Assembly: GCF_001014615.2 (NCBI RefSeq) | Contig: NZ_LBCQ02000004.1 | Coordinates: 1 to 64,000, forward strand | Direction: 5' to 3' | Source of the DNA: Aquamicrobium sp. LC103 | GTDB lineage: Bacteria; Pseudomonadota; Alphaproteobacteria; Rhizobiales; Rhizobiaceae | Length of the DNA stretch: 64,000 bases | Shown here: piece by piece, positions 33,957-43,606 of the stretch | Layout: each line of letters begins with the position of its first letter | Numbering within the stretch: the stretch's first letter is position 1 | Notes under the pieces: model-generated | Seen by the model: only the letters and a program-made list of their open reading frames with translations | Told to the model about the DNA's origin: nothing | Database searches by the model: none | Made by a program: the position numbers and the translations under genes

Positions 33957-34421
33957 ATGGGTATCGCGCTGACGATGCAGGAATATCTCGAGGACAACCG
34001 CATCCCCTACGAGGCGAGCAAGCACGCCAGAACCGGCTGCTCGATGATGACGGCGAAGGCCAGCCACGTTCCGGGCGGCGCGCTCGCCAAGGGCGTGGTG
34101 CTGAAATGGGACGACGGCTACCTCCTGGCCGTGGTGCCGGCGTCGCGCCATGTCGATCTCGGCAAGATCGAAAACATCATCGGCGAGCGGGTGGAACTCG
34201 CCTCCGAGGAGGAGGCGAGCGCGCTGTTTCCCGATTGCGACGAGGGCGCCGTGCCGGTGTTCGGCGTGCCTTACCGCATCGCCTGCGTGGTGGACGAAGG
34301 GCTGGAGATGCATGACGACGTCTGGTTCGAGGGCGGCGATCATCGCACGCTGGTCCACGTTCCGGGCGACGGGTTCGCGCGGCTGATGTACGGCGTGCCG
34401 CACGGTCGCATCAGCACGTAG
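33957..34421 (+). CDS. YbaK/ProX-type aminoacyl-tRNA deacylase domain protein
   Basis: A 154-residue single-domain protein of the YbaK/aminoacyl-tRNA editing superfamily, which hydrolyses misacylated tRNA. Helpful motifs are IPYEASKHARTGC near the start, the catalytic-type lysine in GALAKGVVLKWDDGYLLAVV, and VFGVPYRIACVVDEGLEMHDDVW. Which tRNA is edited cannot be told. AAAGGA lies upstream of the ATG. Confidence 0.88.
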   Translation: MGIALTMQEYLEDNRIPYEASKHARTGCSMMTAKASHVPGGALAKGVVLKWDDGYLLAVVPASRHVDLGKIENIIGERVELASEEEASALFPDCDEGAVPVFGVPYRIACVVDEGLEMHDDVWFEGGDHRTLVHVPGDGFARLMYGVPHGRIST

Positions 34422-34656
34422 CGGGCAGGGCGGGTGTGGCCGGAATTCATTTTCAGCTCATCCGCCGGTCAGGTCCGTCCCGATCCGTCGTTTTACCCCC
34501 ACCCCTGACCCATCCCCACAAGGGCGGGCTATCGCATATGGGTGCGATACACGGCCCTGACCGGCCGGATGAAGGCCGCGCTCAACATGCGATGGCGGTT
34601 CGGCAAGGTCCGCGCCCCGTCCTCGCCACGCCCCGTTTCCGGTCTGGCCATTGATC

Positions 34657-34709
34657 CTTCGACCCTTCGACCCTTCGACAAGCTCAGGGCTCAGGGCTCA
34701 GGGCTCTGG
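34657..34709. repeat. Short tandem repeats, CCCTTCGA and GGGCTCA
   Basis: Three copies of (C)CCTTCGA at 34657-34680 are followed directly by about three copies of GCTCAGG at 34684-34706. The CCCTTCG units can pair with CGAAGGG near 34717, making a compound hairpin. This resembles repeat clusters seen between genes in many high-GC proteobacteria. Confidence 0.6.
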
Positions 34710-34728
34710 ATGAGCCGAAGGGGCGGGA

Positions 34729-34790
34729 GACGGGCGGCCGCGGGGTCGCGCATCTTGAGTGAAGTGACTGCGACCTCGCGGCCGCCCGTC
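34729..34790. repeat. 21-bp near-perfect inverted repeat
   Basis: The arm at 34729-34749 (starts GACGGGCGGCCGCG) and the arm at 34770-34790 (ends CGCGGCCGCCCGTC) are reverse complements with one mismatch, around a 20-base spacer. Either transcription direction gives a very stable hairpin. No flanking T-run or transposase is seen. A dispersed palindromic element or the remains of a miniature transposable element is possible. Confidence 0.75.
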
Positions 34791-35253
34791 CGGCGTCCTA
34801 CCGGGCTTGCCGGCTGCTGCCTGGTCCGCGCCTTTCCGCCTTTCGGCGAAGAGGAGCGGACATGGGACCGACCGTGCCGTCTCCGGCCGCTTTTGCCGGA
34901 ATGCCGCGTTACCGAGCATCCCAGCGCCAGGCGCTGAGGCTATCGATCCCCTTCGCAAGGGCTCCCGGTCGGCCTCCCGCCTCCACGTTCGAGGCGGGCC
35001 GCCGCGCCGTCCCATTCCCGCCTGGCGCCGTCGCGACCACGCGTCCCGAGGGGAAAGGGCGGGGAAAGTGTAGGCCGGTCGCGCGGGGCGTGGATGAAAA
35101 AGCGGACGGCGGGAGGCGAATGCGAGCGAAAAGAAGGGGTTGGGCGGGACGGATGCGCGGATTTGTGCACGGGGGCGGCTCACTCCGATCAGGCCTTGGC
35201 CTTGCCCGCCAAAAGGCCTATCGGTTGGAGGAGGGGACGCGCCGGGAGAATTC

Positions 35254-35502
35254 ATGCTGAGAACCCAGACGATCGCGATCGACGACATCTACGTTCCGGC
35301 GGCGCGGCGAAAGACGCTGCACCCGGAGACGGCACGGCTTCTCGCCGAGGACATCCTCGAGAACGGGCTAAAGACGCCGATCCAGGTGCGCTTCGACGGC
35401 AAGCGCTACGTGCTGGTCGAGGGGCTGCACCGGCTCGAAGCGGTCAAATGGCTGGGCGAAACGACCATCGACGCGTATCTGGTGCAGGCGCGGAAGCACT
35501 GA
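35254..35502 (+). CDS. Solo ParB/sulfiredoxin-fold domain protein
   Basis: An 82-residue protein consisting only of a ParB-N-like domain: an ID.I.VP...RK opening, then LAEDILENGLKTPIQVR and the GxHRLEA-type motif VLVEGLHRLEAVKWLG. It lacks the helix-turn-helix and dimerisation parts of chromosomal ParB, so it is not a partition protein on its own. GGGAGAA lies 4 bases before the ATG. CTPase or nuclease activity is possible for the fold; function is unknown. Confidence 0.8.
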   Translation: MLRTQTIAIDDIYVPAARRKTLHPETARLLAEDILENGLKTPIQVRFDGKRYVLVEGLHRLEAVKWLGETTIDAYLVQARKH

Positions 35503-35673
35503 AGGGGCGGCGGCTGCCCGCTTCGTCATCCTGCTTGCGGCGCCGGAGGCGGCGGGCGGCTGTCCGCTTCGGCGGCGGAATGCCTGCCGTGGCCAGACAG
35601 GGCGGCGGCCTTTCCGTTTCGCCATCCTCGGCCTCGACCCGAGGAGCCATGCCGGAACGGCGGGCGGGGCGGC

Positions 35674-36273
35674 TCATTTCTTCCGTTGCGGGTAGATCGT
35701 TTCGCCGCGCTTCAGCATGCCGACGAATTGCGCGATCTTCCTCGAGCGGCCGGCGTCGGTCCTCATGTTGTGCACGCGGAAGGCGAGCGCGAAGCGGTTC
35801 TGCGAGGTGAGCGTCGCAAGCATGGCTTTCGCACGGGGCTCGGCCTCGATCGCGGCGAGGAGGTCGGCCGGCAGTTCCATGTCCTTGACGCCCGCATAGG
35901 CGCGGTCCCAGCGCCCGTCGGCCTTCGCCGCATCGACCTGGGCGAGACCATGCATGGTCATGCGGCCCTCGGCGATCAGGCGCGCGACGTTGTCGACATT
36001 GATGCGGCTCCAGGTGCTCCTTCGTCCGCGCGGCGTGTAGCGCTGGAGAAAGCTCCTTTCGTCGAGGCTCTTGCGGATGCCGTCGATCCAGCCCCAGCAA
36101 AGGCAGACGTCGATCGCCTCCCTGGGCGTGATCGACGGCAGGCCGGACGAAACCTTGTGGATCCTGATCCACAGCTCGTCGGCACGGTCGTGATTGTCGC
36201 CGAGCCAGCGATAGAAGCCGTCGGCGTCGGGGAATTCACGGACCTTGGCGGGATCGACATGGACGGGCGGCAT
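35674..36273 (-). CDS. YdeI/OmpD-associated family protein
   Basis: A 199-residue protein of the YdeI family (DUF1801/OmdA-type). Motifs are WLGDNHDRADELWIRIHKVS near the start, EAIDVCLCWGWIDGIRKSLD, and FLQRYTPRGRRSTWSRIN. In E. coli YdeI affects resistance to polymyxin and bacteriocins, but the biochemical role is unknown. A TTG at 36288 is an alternative start. It ends with a basic QRKK tail. Confidence 0.88.
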   Translation of the reverse strand: MPPVHVDPAKVREFPDADGFYRWLGDNHDRADELWIRIHKVSSGLPSITPREAIDVCLCWGWIDGIRKSLDERSFLQRYTPRGRRSTWSRINVDNVARLIAEGRMTMHGLAQVDAAKADGRWDRAYAGVKDMELPADLLAAIEAEPRAKAMLATLTSQNRFALAFRVHNMRTDAGRSRKIAQFVGMLKRGETIYPQRKK

Positions 36274-36398
36274 GGGGCGAGCTTGCAATGTGGACGGCGA
36301 TCTTCGCGTATCTTATTCTTCGAGGATGAAGATGAAAGCATTACTCCTTCGAAAGATGCGCGTGCGCCGTGGGGGCGTACCGGACTTCGGAGGTTACG

Positions 36399-36563
36399 AT
36401 GCATTTCAGGAGAAGACGCGCCAAGAGCGCCCGTGCGGGTTGTCTTTTGTGCAAGCCCCACAAGGCCAACGGCAATTGCCCGCGGCACCGAAACATGCGC
36501 TTCGGTGATTTCAAGCGACACTGCGGGGTGCCGATCAGCTTCGGTGCGAAGGCCTTTCGGTGA
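36399..36563 (+). CDS. Small basic CLLCKPHK-motif protein
   Basis: A 54-residue, strongly basic protein starting MHFRRRRAKSARAGCLLCKP, followed by HKANGN. The CxxC next to a KPHKxNG motif is shared by small proteins in several proteobacteria, recalled from general knowledge without a search. GGAGGT lies 6 bases before the ATG. The charge suggests nucleic-acid or ribosome association; the CxxC may bind metal. It is isolated between two convergent or divergent genes. Confidence 0.55.
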   Translation: MHFRRRRAKSARAGCLLCKPHKANGNCPRHRNMRFGDFKRHCGVPISFGAKAFR

Positions 36564-36687
36564 AGGGCAGGTGGCGCAGGATCGGTGGTTGGTAGGAATA
36601 CCGTGATCGCTCGCGGCTCGCGCAGCTAGTTCCCTTGCCGGGGGAGAGTGGTTTTCGCCCGCTTCCACATTGCTGCTTTTACAATTT

Positions 36688-36711
36688 CGGCCCGGTCGCA
36701 AGACCGGGCCG
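36688..36711. terminator. Strong hairpin downstream of nrdJ
   Basis: CGGCCCGGTC (36688-36697), loop GCAA, GACCGGGCCG (36702-36711). This perfect 10-bp stem lies 31 bp after the nrdJ stop on the minus strand. No T-run follows in that direction, so termination or transcript protection is likely but not certain. Confidence 0.6.
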
Positions 36712-36741
36712 AAAACTTAGTCCCGTAATTTCAATTAGCGA

Positions 36742-39700
36742 TCACGAGCACCCGCTCGTCGCGCCGCAGGTGTCGCACTTCTCGCAGGTGCCGTTGCGCA
36801 CCATGGTGAAGTTCTGGCATTCCGAGCAGGAATTGCCGGTGTAGCCCTGCATCATCGACTTCATGCGCCGGTCGGCGGCGAGCGCCTTGGCGTCGGAAGC
36901 CTCCCGGGCGGCGGCGTCGGAGAACATCGCCGAAGCCGACGAGGTCTCGGCGGCGTCTTCCTCGGCGCTTTCCTCGGTGAACTCGCGGGCACGCTCCTCA
37001 TAGTCGCGCTTGAAGGCGGTGGCCTCCTCGCGCAGCTCGGAGACCGTCGGCTTGAGCGCCGTCACCGTCGCGGCCGTCGAGATCGCGCGGACATTGGAGC
37101 CGGCGAACGCGGTCGGCGCCGCCTTGGCGGGCGTCGCGGTGGCGTTGGTGCCGCCGCCGCTGAAACCCTTCGGCTCCGAACCGCCGAGGCCCGGACCGGC
37201 GACGACCTTGAGCGGCGCGCCGCGGGTCAGGCCCTTGGAGACCGCCTGCGCCTTGCCTTCCGAGATGCCCTTGCCGAGCGAGGTGTTGGAGAAGTCCGAC
37301 GTGTCGACATGGGCGAGGTCGTGGCGGCCGAGATAGGAGATCGCCAGTTCGCGGAAGACGTAGTCGAGGATCGACGTCGCGTTCTTGATCGCGTCGTTGC
37401 CCTGGACCATGCCGGCCGGCTCGAACTTGGTGAAGGTGAAGGCCTCGACATATTCGTCGAGCGGCACGCCATATTGCAGGCCGAGCGAGATCGCGATGGC
37501 GAAATTGTTCATCATGGCGCGGAAGGCGGCGCCTTCCTTGTGCATGTCGATGAAGATCTCGCCGAGGCGTCCGTCGTCGAACTCGCCGGTGCGGAGATAC
37601 ACCTTGTGCCCGCCGACGACCGCCTTCTGGGTGTAGCCCTTGCGGCGGTTCGGCAGCTTCTCGCGGTCGCGCACGACCTTTTCCACGATGCGCTCGACGA
37701 TCTTCTCGGTGACGATCGCCGCTTTCTGCGCGGTGGGGGCGGCGACGAGTTCCTCGATGAGGTCCTCGGTCTCCTCCTCATCGTCGGACAGAAGCGAGGC
37801 GTTGAGCGGCTGCGAGAGCTTCGAGCCGTCGCGGTAGAGCGCGTTGGCCTTCAGCGCCAGCTTCCAGGACAGCATGTACGCTTCCTTGCAGTCCTCGACG
37901 GTCGCCTCGTTGGGCATGTTGATCGTCTTGGAGATGGCGCCCGAGATGAAGGGCTGGGCGGCCGCCATCATGCGGATGTGGCTTTCGACCGACAGGAAGC
38001 GCTTGCCGATCTTGCCGCACGGATTGGCGCAGTCGAAGACGGGCAGGTGCTTGTCCTGCAGGAAGGGCGCGCCCTCGAGCGTCATCGCGCCGCAGACATG
38101 GATGTTGGCGGCCTCGATGTCCTTCCTGGAGAAGCCGAGCGCGGGCAGCATCTCGAAGGAGAAGTCGTTCAGCTGCTCGTCGGTGAAGCCGAGCGCGTCG
38201 CGGCAGAAATCCTCGCCGAGCGTCCATTTGTTGAAGACGAACTTGATGTCGAAGGCCTGGCCGAGCGCGGCGTTGAGGGCGGCGATCTTCTCGTCGGTGA
38301 AGCCCTTGGCCTTGAGCGAGCCCGGATTGACGCCCGGCGCCTGGTTCAGATTGCCGTGGCCGACGGCATAGGCCTCGATCTCGGCGATCTGCGCCTCGGA
38401 ATAGCCGAGCGTGCGCAGCGCCTCCGGCACGGCGCGGTTGATGATCTTGAAATAGCCGCCGCCGGCGAGCTTCTTGAACTTCACCAGCGCGAAGTCGGGC
38501 TCGATGCCGGTGGTGTCGCAGTCCATGACGAGGCCGATCGTGCCGGTCGGCGCGATGACGGTCGCCTGGGCGTTGCGGTAGCCGTGCTCCTCGCCGAGCT
38601 CGATGGCGCGGTCCCAGGCGGCGCGGGCGTGGTCGACGAGCTCCTTCTGCCAGACATGGTCGGCGTTGAGCGGCACCGGGTTGACGGCGAGCTTCTCGTA
38701 GCCGTCCTTGTCGCCATAGGCGGCGCGGCGGTGGTTGCGCATGACGCGCAGCATGTTCTCCGCGTTGCGGTCGTAGTCGGCGAAGGCGCCGAGCTCGCCG
38801 GCCATCTCGGCGGAGGTGGCGTAGGCGATGCCGGTCATGATCGCCGTCAGGGCGCCGCCGAGCGCGCGGCCCTCATCCGAATCGTAGGGGATGCCGGAGG
38901 TCATCAGGAGACCGCCGATATTGGCGTAGCCGAGGCCGAGCGTGCGGTATTCGTAGGAGAGGCGGGCGATCTCCTTCGACGGGAACTGCGCCATCATCAC
39001 CGAGATTTCGAGGACGACGGTCCACAGCCGCACCGTATGCTCGTAGGCGGCGATGTCGATCGTGCCGTCCTGATTGCGGTAGGGCAGGAGGTTGATCGAG
39101 GCGAGGTTGCAGGCCGTGTCGTCGAGGAACATGTATTCCGAGCACGGGTTCGAGGCGCGGATGGCGCCGGCCGAGGCACAGGTGTGCCAGTCGTTCATCG
39201 TGGTGTTGAAGTGCAGGCCCGGATCGGCGGAGGCCCAGGCGGCGTAGCCGATCTTCTCCCACAGGTCGCGCGCCTTCAGCGTCTTCATCACCCTGCCGTC
39301 CTTGCGGGCGGTGAGGTTCCAGTCGCCGTCGGCCTCGACGGCGCGCAGGAAGTTATCCTTGAGCGAGACCGAATTGTTGGAGTTCTGGCCGGAGACGGTG
39401 AGGTAGGCCTCCGAATCCCAGTCGGTGTCGTAGGTCTTGAACTCGAGCGAGGTGTAGCCCTGCTGCGCGAACTGGATGACGCGCTTGATGTAGTTCTCCG
39501 GAACCGCGTTCTTCTTGGCGGCGCGGATCTCGCGCTTCAGCGCCGGATTCTTGGCCGGGTCGAAGCAGTCGCCATTGTCGGCCTCGCAGTTTACGCAGGC
39601 CTTCATGATCGCCGTCATGTGCTGCCTGACGATCTTGGAGCCGGTGACGAGCGACGCGACCTTCTGCTCCTCCTTCACCTTCCAGTCGATATATTCCTCG

Positions 39701-40569
39701 ATGTCGGGATGGTCGATGTCGACCACGACCATCTTGGCGGCGCGGCGCGTCGTGCCGCCCGACTTGATGGCGCCGGCGGCGCGGTCGCCGATCTTCAGGA
39801 AGCTCATCAGGCCCGACGACTTGCCGCCGCCCGAGAGCTTCTCGCCCTCGCCGCGCAGGAAGGAGAAGTTGGAGCCGGTGCCGGAGCCGTATTTGAAGAG
39901 GCGCGCCTCGCGCACCCACAGATCCATGATGCCGCCCTCGTTGACGAGGTCGTCCTGCACGGACTGGATGAAGCAGGCATGCGGCTGGGGATGCTCGTAG
40001 GCCGACTTGGACCTGGTCAGCTTGCCGGTGAAGGGATCGACGTAGAAATGGCCCTGGCCCGGGCCGTCGATGCCGTAGGCCCAGTGCAGGCCGGTGTTGA
40101 ACCATTGCGGCGAGTTGGGCGCGACGCGCTGCGTGGCGAGCATGTAGGAAAGCTCGTCCTTGAACGCGCGGGCGTCATCCTCGCTGGCGAAATACCTGCC
40201 CTTCCAGCCCCAGTAGGTCCAGGTGCCGGCGAGCCGGTCGAAGACCTGGCGGGCGTCGGTCTCGGAGGTGTAGCGCTCATCTTCGGGCAGCTTGGCGAGC
40301 TCGGCCTCGTCGGCGACGGAGCGCCACAGGAAGGAGGGGACGTCGTTCTCCTCGATCTTCTTGAGGCGCGCCGGCACGCCGGCCTTGCGGAAATATTTCT
40401 GGGCCAGGATGTCGGCCGCGACCTGGCTGAACTGCGCCGGCACGTCGATGTCGGCAAGCCGGAAGACGATCGAGCCGTCCGGATTCTTGATCTCGCTGGT
40501 GGCCTTGCGGAACTCGATCTCCGCATAGGCTGACTGACCTTCCTTCGTGAAACGCCGCTCGATCCGCAT
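36742..40569 (-). CDS. nrdJ: Adenosylcobalamin-dependent class II ribonucleotide reductase
   Basis: A 1275-residue enzyme that makes deoxynucleotides with or without oxygen, using B12 as radical source. Expected segments are present: [12 protein letters not shown], the glycine-rich [12 protein letters not shown]-type loop ([12 protein letters not shown]), the active-site [20 protein letters not shown], and the finger [20 protein letters not shown] long C-terminal tail ends in a six-cysteine zinc/redox module (CSECQNF...[13 protein letters not shown]). Length fits the large NrdJ of Rhizobiales. NrdR-box-like sites lie upstream. CbiB and CobC in the same window serve cofactor synthesis. Confidence 0.97.
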   Translation of the reverse strand: MRIERRFTKEGQSAYAEIEFRKATSEIKNPDGSIVFRLADIDVPAQFSQVAADILAQKYFRKAGVPARLKKIEENDVPSFLWRSVADEAELAKLPEDERYTSETDARQVFDRLAGTWTYWGWKGRYFASEDDARAFKDELSYMLATQRVAPNSPQWFNTGLHWAYGIDGPGQGHFYVDPFTGKLTRSKSAYEHPQPHACFIQSVQDDLVNEGGIMDLWVREARLFKYGSGTGSNFSFLRGEGEKLSGGGKSSGLMSFLKIGDRAAGAIKSGGTTRRAAKMVVVDIDHPDIEEYIDWKVKEEQKVASLVTGSKIVRQHMTAIMKACVNCEADNGDCFDPAKNPALKREIRAAKKNAVPENYIKRVIQFAQQGYTSLEFKTYDTDWDSEAYLTVSGQNSNNSVSLKDNFLRAVEADGDWNLTARKDGRVMKTLKARDLWEKIGYAAWASADPGLHFNTTMNDWHTCASAGAIRASNPCSEYMFLDDTACNLASINLLPYRNQDGTIDIAAYEHTVRLWTVVLEISVMMAQFPSKEIARLSYEYRTLGLGYANIGGLLMTSGIPYDSDEGRALGGALTAIMTGIAYATSAEMAGELGAFADYDRNAENMLRVMRNHRRAAYGDKDGYEKLAVNPVPLNADHVWQKELVDHARAAWDRAIELGEEHGYRNAQATVIAPTGTIGLVMDCDTTGIEPDFALVKFKKLAGGGYFKIINRAVPEALRTLGYSEAQIAEIEAYAVGHGNLNQAPGVNPGSLKAKGFTDEKIAALNAALGQAFDIKFVFNKWTLGEDFCRDALGFTDEQLNDFSFEMLPALGFSRKDIEAANIHVCGAMTLEGAPFLQDKHLPVFDCANPCGKIGKRFLSVESHIRMMAAAQPFISGAISKTINMPNEATVEDCKEAYMLSWKLALKANALYRDGSKLSQPLNASLLSDDEEETEDLIEELVAAPTAQKAAIVTEKIVERIVEKVVRDREKLPNRRKGYTQKAVVGGHKVYLRTGEFDDGRLGEIFIDMHKEGAAFRAMMNNFAIAISLGLQYGVPLDEYVEAFTFTKFEPAGMVQGNDAIKNATSILDYVFRELAISYLGRHDLAHVDTSDFSNTSLGKGISEGKAQAVSKGLTRGAPLKVVAGPGLGGSEPKGFSGGGTNATATPAKAAPTAFAGSNVRAISTAATVTALKPTVSELREEATAFKRDYEERAREFTEESAEEDAAETSSASAMFSDAAAREASDAKALAADRRMKSMMQGYTGNSCSECQNFTMVRNGTCEKCDTCGATSGCS

Positions 40570-40584
40570 CTTCTTCGTCCCTTT

Positions 40585-40600
40585 AGTCTATATATAGTGT
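40585..40600 (-). promoter_or_regulatory. NrdR box, proximal to nrdJ
   Basis: On the minus strand the site reads ACACTATATATAGACT, close to the NrdR consensus acaCwAtATaTwGtgt. It ends only 15 bp before the nrdJ ATG, so it probably overlaps the core promoter or the leader. Confidence 0.8.
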
Positions 40601-40835
40601 CTTTCGGCGGGAAGCACGCGTGTTCCCGAAAGCCTACTGACACCTGTCCGCCATCTCCGCGACCGAACGGCCGCAGCCATCTCTCTCGACCGAAGCCGAA
40701 AGCTTGCCCGAAAACCGCCGCGAAGGGCGGAAATCCGGGCTGCGATCGGCCTTGGCAGGTCCGCTTGATTGCCTCGTTGTGAGTTTTTCTCCATCGGAGA
40801 ATTCCCACATTATCTTGCGTTCAGGATGCGCGCAA

Positions 40836-40851
40836 ACACTAAATATAGTGT
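40836..40851. promoter_or_regulatory. NrdR box, distal to nrdJ
   Basis: ACACTAAATATAGTGT matches the NrdR consensus with symmetrical ACACTA/TAGTGT ends. It lies 251 bp from the proximal box, much further than the usual tandem spacing of about three helical turns. There is no second nrd gene nearby. Confidence 0.75.
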
Positions 40852-41229
40852 TAACAACTGATTTACGCCACCCTATCGACCCCGTACTTCGTCTAAAAAA
40901 CGCACGAGAAACCTCCATGCCGCCCGCCATGGATGTCGGGCAGCCCCATTTCGCAATCGCACGCTAAATCTGGAAAAAAGGACCGTGTACGAAACTCGCC
41001 GGTCACGCCCGCAACGGAAGCGCGTCACCCATAAAAGTCGACTCGCATGCCGCCGTCAAGAGTTCGTTTTCGGAAGTTTTGTGACCCCAACATCTTGTGC
41101 GTCGAAAATGTGGATAGTGGGGAGAAGCGCAAATAATTTCCACGCCTTGGGCGTGCGCCGGGCACCGTCGAATCCATCCTCGCGCAACGGTCCGTCATGG
41201 GCCTGTCACGAAAAGGTGGCGGCTTGCGC

Positions 41230-41248
41230 GGCCCCGCGAGGCGCGGGG
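41230..41248 (-). terminator. Hairpin after the pit gene
   Basis: GCCCCGCG (41230-41237), a 3-base loop and CGCGGGGC (41241-41248) lie 8 bp past the stop codon of the phosphate transporter on the minus strand. A short TTTT occurs some 20 bases further on, so it is a weak intrinsic terminator. Confidence 0.5.
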
Positions 41249-41255
41249 CGGCCTC

Positions 41256-42824
41256 TCAGGCAAGCGCGTTGAGGACCAGGAAGACGAGGCCGGAAAGGAT
41301 CGCCGAGGCGGGAACCGTGGTCACCCAGGCGGCGACGATCGTCGTCACGTGGGCGCGGCGCACGAGGCGGCGGCGATTGATCTCCTCGCGGGAGATCGGC
41401 GGCGCGTCGGCGCCGTCGGATTCGTCCTCCGTTTCCGCCGCGATTTCGGCCGGCTCAATGCCGTTCGCGCTGCGTTCGACGCGCAGGCGCTCCATCTTGC
41501 GTTCCAGATAGCGGCGGCGGCGAGGGGACTTCGCCGTGTACCATTCGCGGAAGAAGCCGACGCCGAAGACCGCGCCGACGGCGATGTGCGTCGAGCTGAC
41601 GGGAAGGCCGAACCAGGAGGCGACGATGACGGTGATCGCCGCCGACAGCGCGACACAGAAGGCGCGCATCGGATTGAGCTTGGTGATCTGCTCGCCGACC
41701 ATGCGGATGAGCTTGGGCCCGAAGAGGATGAGGCCGATCGAGATGCCGGCGGCGCCGATCAGCATGACCCAGAGCGGAATCTGGACGGAGGAGGCGACGT
41801 CGCTGTCGCTGGCGGTGTGGACGATCGCGGCGAGCGGGCCGACGGCGTTGGCGACGTCGTTGGCGCCATGGGCGAAGGAGAGCAGGGCGGCGGAGAAGAT
41901 CAGCGGAATGTTGAAGAGCTTGCGCAGCGACTGGTTGCGGTTCTCCATGCCTTCTGACTGGCGGCGCACGCCGAAATGCGCGAGCACCCAGACGATCACA
42001 AAGCTTGCCAACCCGAAAAGGGCGATGTGGAAGCCGGAGAGGTCGACGAGGTTCTTGAGGCCCTTGGTGGCGAGATAGGCGGCGAACGATCCGGCCATGA
42101 TGGCGATCAGGAGCGGCACCCAGCGGCGCGCGGCGGTGATCTTGTCGTCCTGATAGATGATCGCGGACTTGACGAAGGCGAGGAACGCGGCGGCGACGAT
42201 GCCGCCGAGGACCGGCGAGATCACCCAGCTCGCGGCGATGCCGCCCATCACGTGCCAATCGACGGCCGCAAAGCCCGCGGCGGCCACGCCCGAGCCGACG
42301 ACGCCGCCGACGACCGCATGGGTGGTGGAAACCGGCGCGCCGATCCAGGTGGCGAGGTTGACCCAGAGCGCGGAGGAGATGAGGGCGGCCATCATCAGCC
42401 GGATGAAGACGTTGGGGTCGGCGATCGTCGCCGGATCGACGATGCCGCTCGAAATCGTGGAGACGACGTCGTCGCCGGCGATCAGCGCGCCAGCGGTCTC
42501 GAATATGGCGGCGATGGCGAGCGCGCCGCCCATGGTGAGCGCCTTGGCGCCGACGGCCGGGCCGACATTGTTGGCGACGTCGTTGGCGCCGATGTTGAGG
42601 GCCATGTAGGCGCCGATCGCGGCGGCGGCGATGATGATGACGGCGCGCGGCTCGCCGAAGACGAAGAGGGATGCGGCGACGGCGGAAAGCGCGAGAAACA
42701 GGAGCCCCAGACCGGGCGCGACGAGCCCGCGCGCCACGAAGCTCGTCGCTTCCTCGACATAGACGATCTTGTCGAGATCCTTGTCGAGGGTGTCCTTCCG
42801 CGCTTCAGCGGCAGTGTCGGCCAT
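41256..42824 (-). CDS. pit: PiT-family inorganic phosphate transporter
   Basis: A 522-residue inner-membrane proton/phosphate symporter. The duplicated PiT signature appears as NIGANDVANNVGPAVGAK near residue 77 and AHGANDVANAVGPL near 321. WIGAPVSTTHAVVGG and WFGLPVSSTHIAVGA are the second paired motifs. The hydrophilic insert before the C-terminal helix (about 435-495) is charged and arginine-rich. Length matches rhizobial Pit proteins. No pap/orfA-type partner gene (DUF47) is adjacent. Confidence 0.95.
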   Translation of the reverse strand: MADTAAEARKDTLDKDLDKIVYVEEATSFVARGLVAPGLGLLFLALSAVAASLFVFGEPRAVIIIAAAAIGAYMALNIGANDVANNVGPAVGAKALTMGGALAIAAIFETAGALIAGDDVVSTISSGIVDPATIADPNVFIRLMMAALISSALWVNLATWIGAPVSTTHAVVGGVVGSGVAAAGFAAVDWHVMGGIAASWVISPVLGGIVAAAFLAFVKSAIIYQDDKITAARRWVPLLIAIMAGSFAAYLATKGLKNLVDLSGFHIALFGLASFVIVWVLAHFGVRRQSEGMENRNQSLRKLFNIPLIFSAALLSFAHGANDVANAVGPLAAIVHTASDSDVASSVQIPLWVMLIGAAGISIGLILFGPKLIRMVGEQITKLNPMRAFCVALSAAITVIVASWFGLPVSSTHIAVGAVFGVGFFREWYTAKSPRRRRYLERKMERLRVERSANGIEPAEIAAETEDESDGADAPPISREEINRRRLVRRAHVTTIVAAWVTTVPASAILSGLVFLVLNALA

Positions 42825-42938
42825 CGGCTTTCCTGTAACAGTCGGATGTCGGTCGCCGCGCGGATCACACCCGGCTATCGCTCATCCGCTTAGGCAAGAT
42901 GGCCGCATATCTCAAGGCTTGAGAGGTTCGGGCCAGGC

Positions 42939-43430
42939 TCAGGCGGCGAATTTCCGTGGATTAACGCCGAATTCGGCGATGAGTTCGCTCAAATCCTTTT
43001 CGTCCACCAGCCTAGCGGCGTCCCTGGGCGCGAACCAGCGGCGGCGGCGCTTCTTGCGCTCCGGCCATTTGTCGGCGATGTGGTCGACCTCCATCGGGAA
43101 GACCATGACCTCGCAACGCCATTCCATCCCTGACGGCAGCATCTTCCCGTAGAAGAAGCGGCCGATCTCCTGATGCGAGATGGCGCCGTCGACGCCGGCC
43201 TCCTCGAGTGCCTCGCGCGCGGCGGCCTCGTGCGGCAGCTCGTCGTTCTCCGGCCAGCCCTTGGGCAGCACCCAGCGGCCGGTTCCCCGGCTCGTGACCA
43301 GCAACACCTCGACGCCGTCCTTGGCCCTGCGCCAGGGCAATGCCGCGACCTGCACACGGCACGGCATGCCGCCGAACAGGCGGCGGATGCGATCCGTGAG
43401 ATGGTTGCGGGTACCGTGGCTCATGAACAT
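42939..43430 (-). CDS. NUDIX hydrolase (DIPP-like)
   Basis: A 163-residue enzyme. The Nudix box (Gx5Ex7REUxEExGU) begins at GWPENDE and continues as AAREALEEAGV. The preceding VTSRGTGRWVLPKG resembles diphosphoinositol/dinucleoside polyphosphate hydrolases of alphaproteobacteria. The C-terminus has a basic WPERKKRRRRW patch. The start is 43430 or 43424; the longer frame to 44009 is antisense-like and is not used. Confidence 0.92.
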   Translation of the reverse strand: MFMSHGTRNHLTDRIRRLFGGMPCRVQVAALPWRRAKDGVEVLLVTSRGTGRWVLPKGWPENDELPHEAAAREALEEAGVDGAISHQEIGRFFYGKMLPSGMEWRCEVMVFPMEVDHIADKWPERKKRRRRWFAPRDAARLVDEKDLSELIAEFGVNPRKFAA

Positions 43431-43606
43431 GGGTGGACGATTGCCTTTCAGACGATTCGTTTGCCGTCTCACAATTATCAGGGTTAATTCTGTGTTACGA
43501 AAGCAAAAAATACGTAAACACCCTACCCATTTCGGGTCGGTGGCGGCATTTTTCAAGTGCGGAAGGCCCCGCGCAAGCTTCGCTGCGGGAACCAGTCGGC
43601 GCGGGA

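Larger units (their letters stand above)
34422..35253. other. 832-bp repeat-rich, gene-free block
   Basis: No reading frame here has convincing composition. It carries short tandem repeats (34657-34709), a large inverted repeat (34729-34790) and a CCCGCCTC/GAGGCGGG hairpin (34976-34998). The block looks like an interspersed palindromic repeat cluster rather than coding DNA. Confidence 0.65.
40570..41255. other. 686-bp intergenic region upstream of nrdJ
   Basis: It contains two NrdR-box-like sites, a CACGCCttgGGCGTG hairpin (41141-41155) and the hairpin after pit (41230-41248). No convincing ORF was found. No cobalamin riboswitch signature was recognised on the minus strand. Confidence 0.6.

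Noticed and set aside
34698-35288. A 196-codon minus-strand frame and several plus-strand frames in the repeat block
   Set aside because: Proline, arginine and serine-rich translations with no ribosome binding sites, crossing inverted repeats. They are explained by GC-rich non-coding DNA.
37309-40533. A 1074-codon plus-strand frame opposite nrdJ
   Set aside because: It lies wholly within the antisense of a well-supported enzyme. The composition (runs of A, V, E, D, L, G, R) is the mirror of nrdJ codon bias.
40570-41255. Cobalamin riboswitch upstream of nrdJ
   Set aside because: No B12-box-like GCCACTG sequence with the expected flanking helices was found on the minus strand; NrdR boxes explain the control better.
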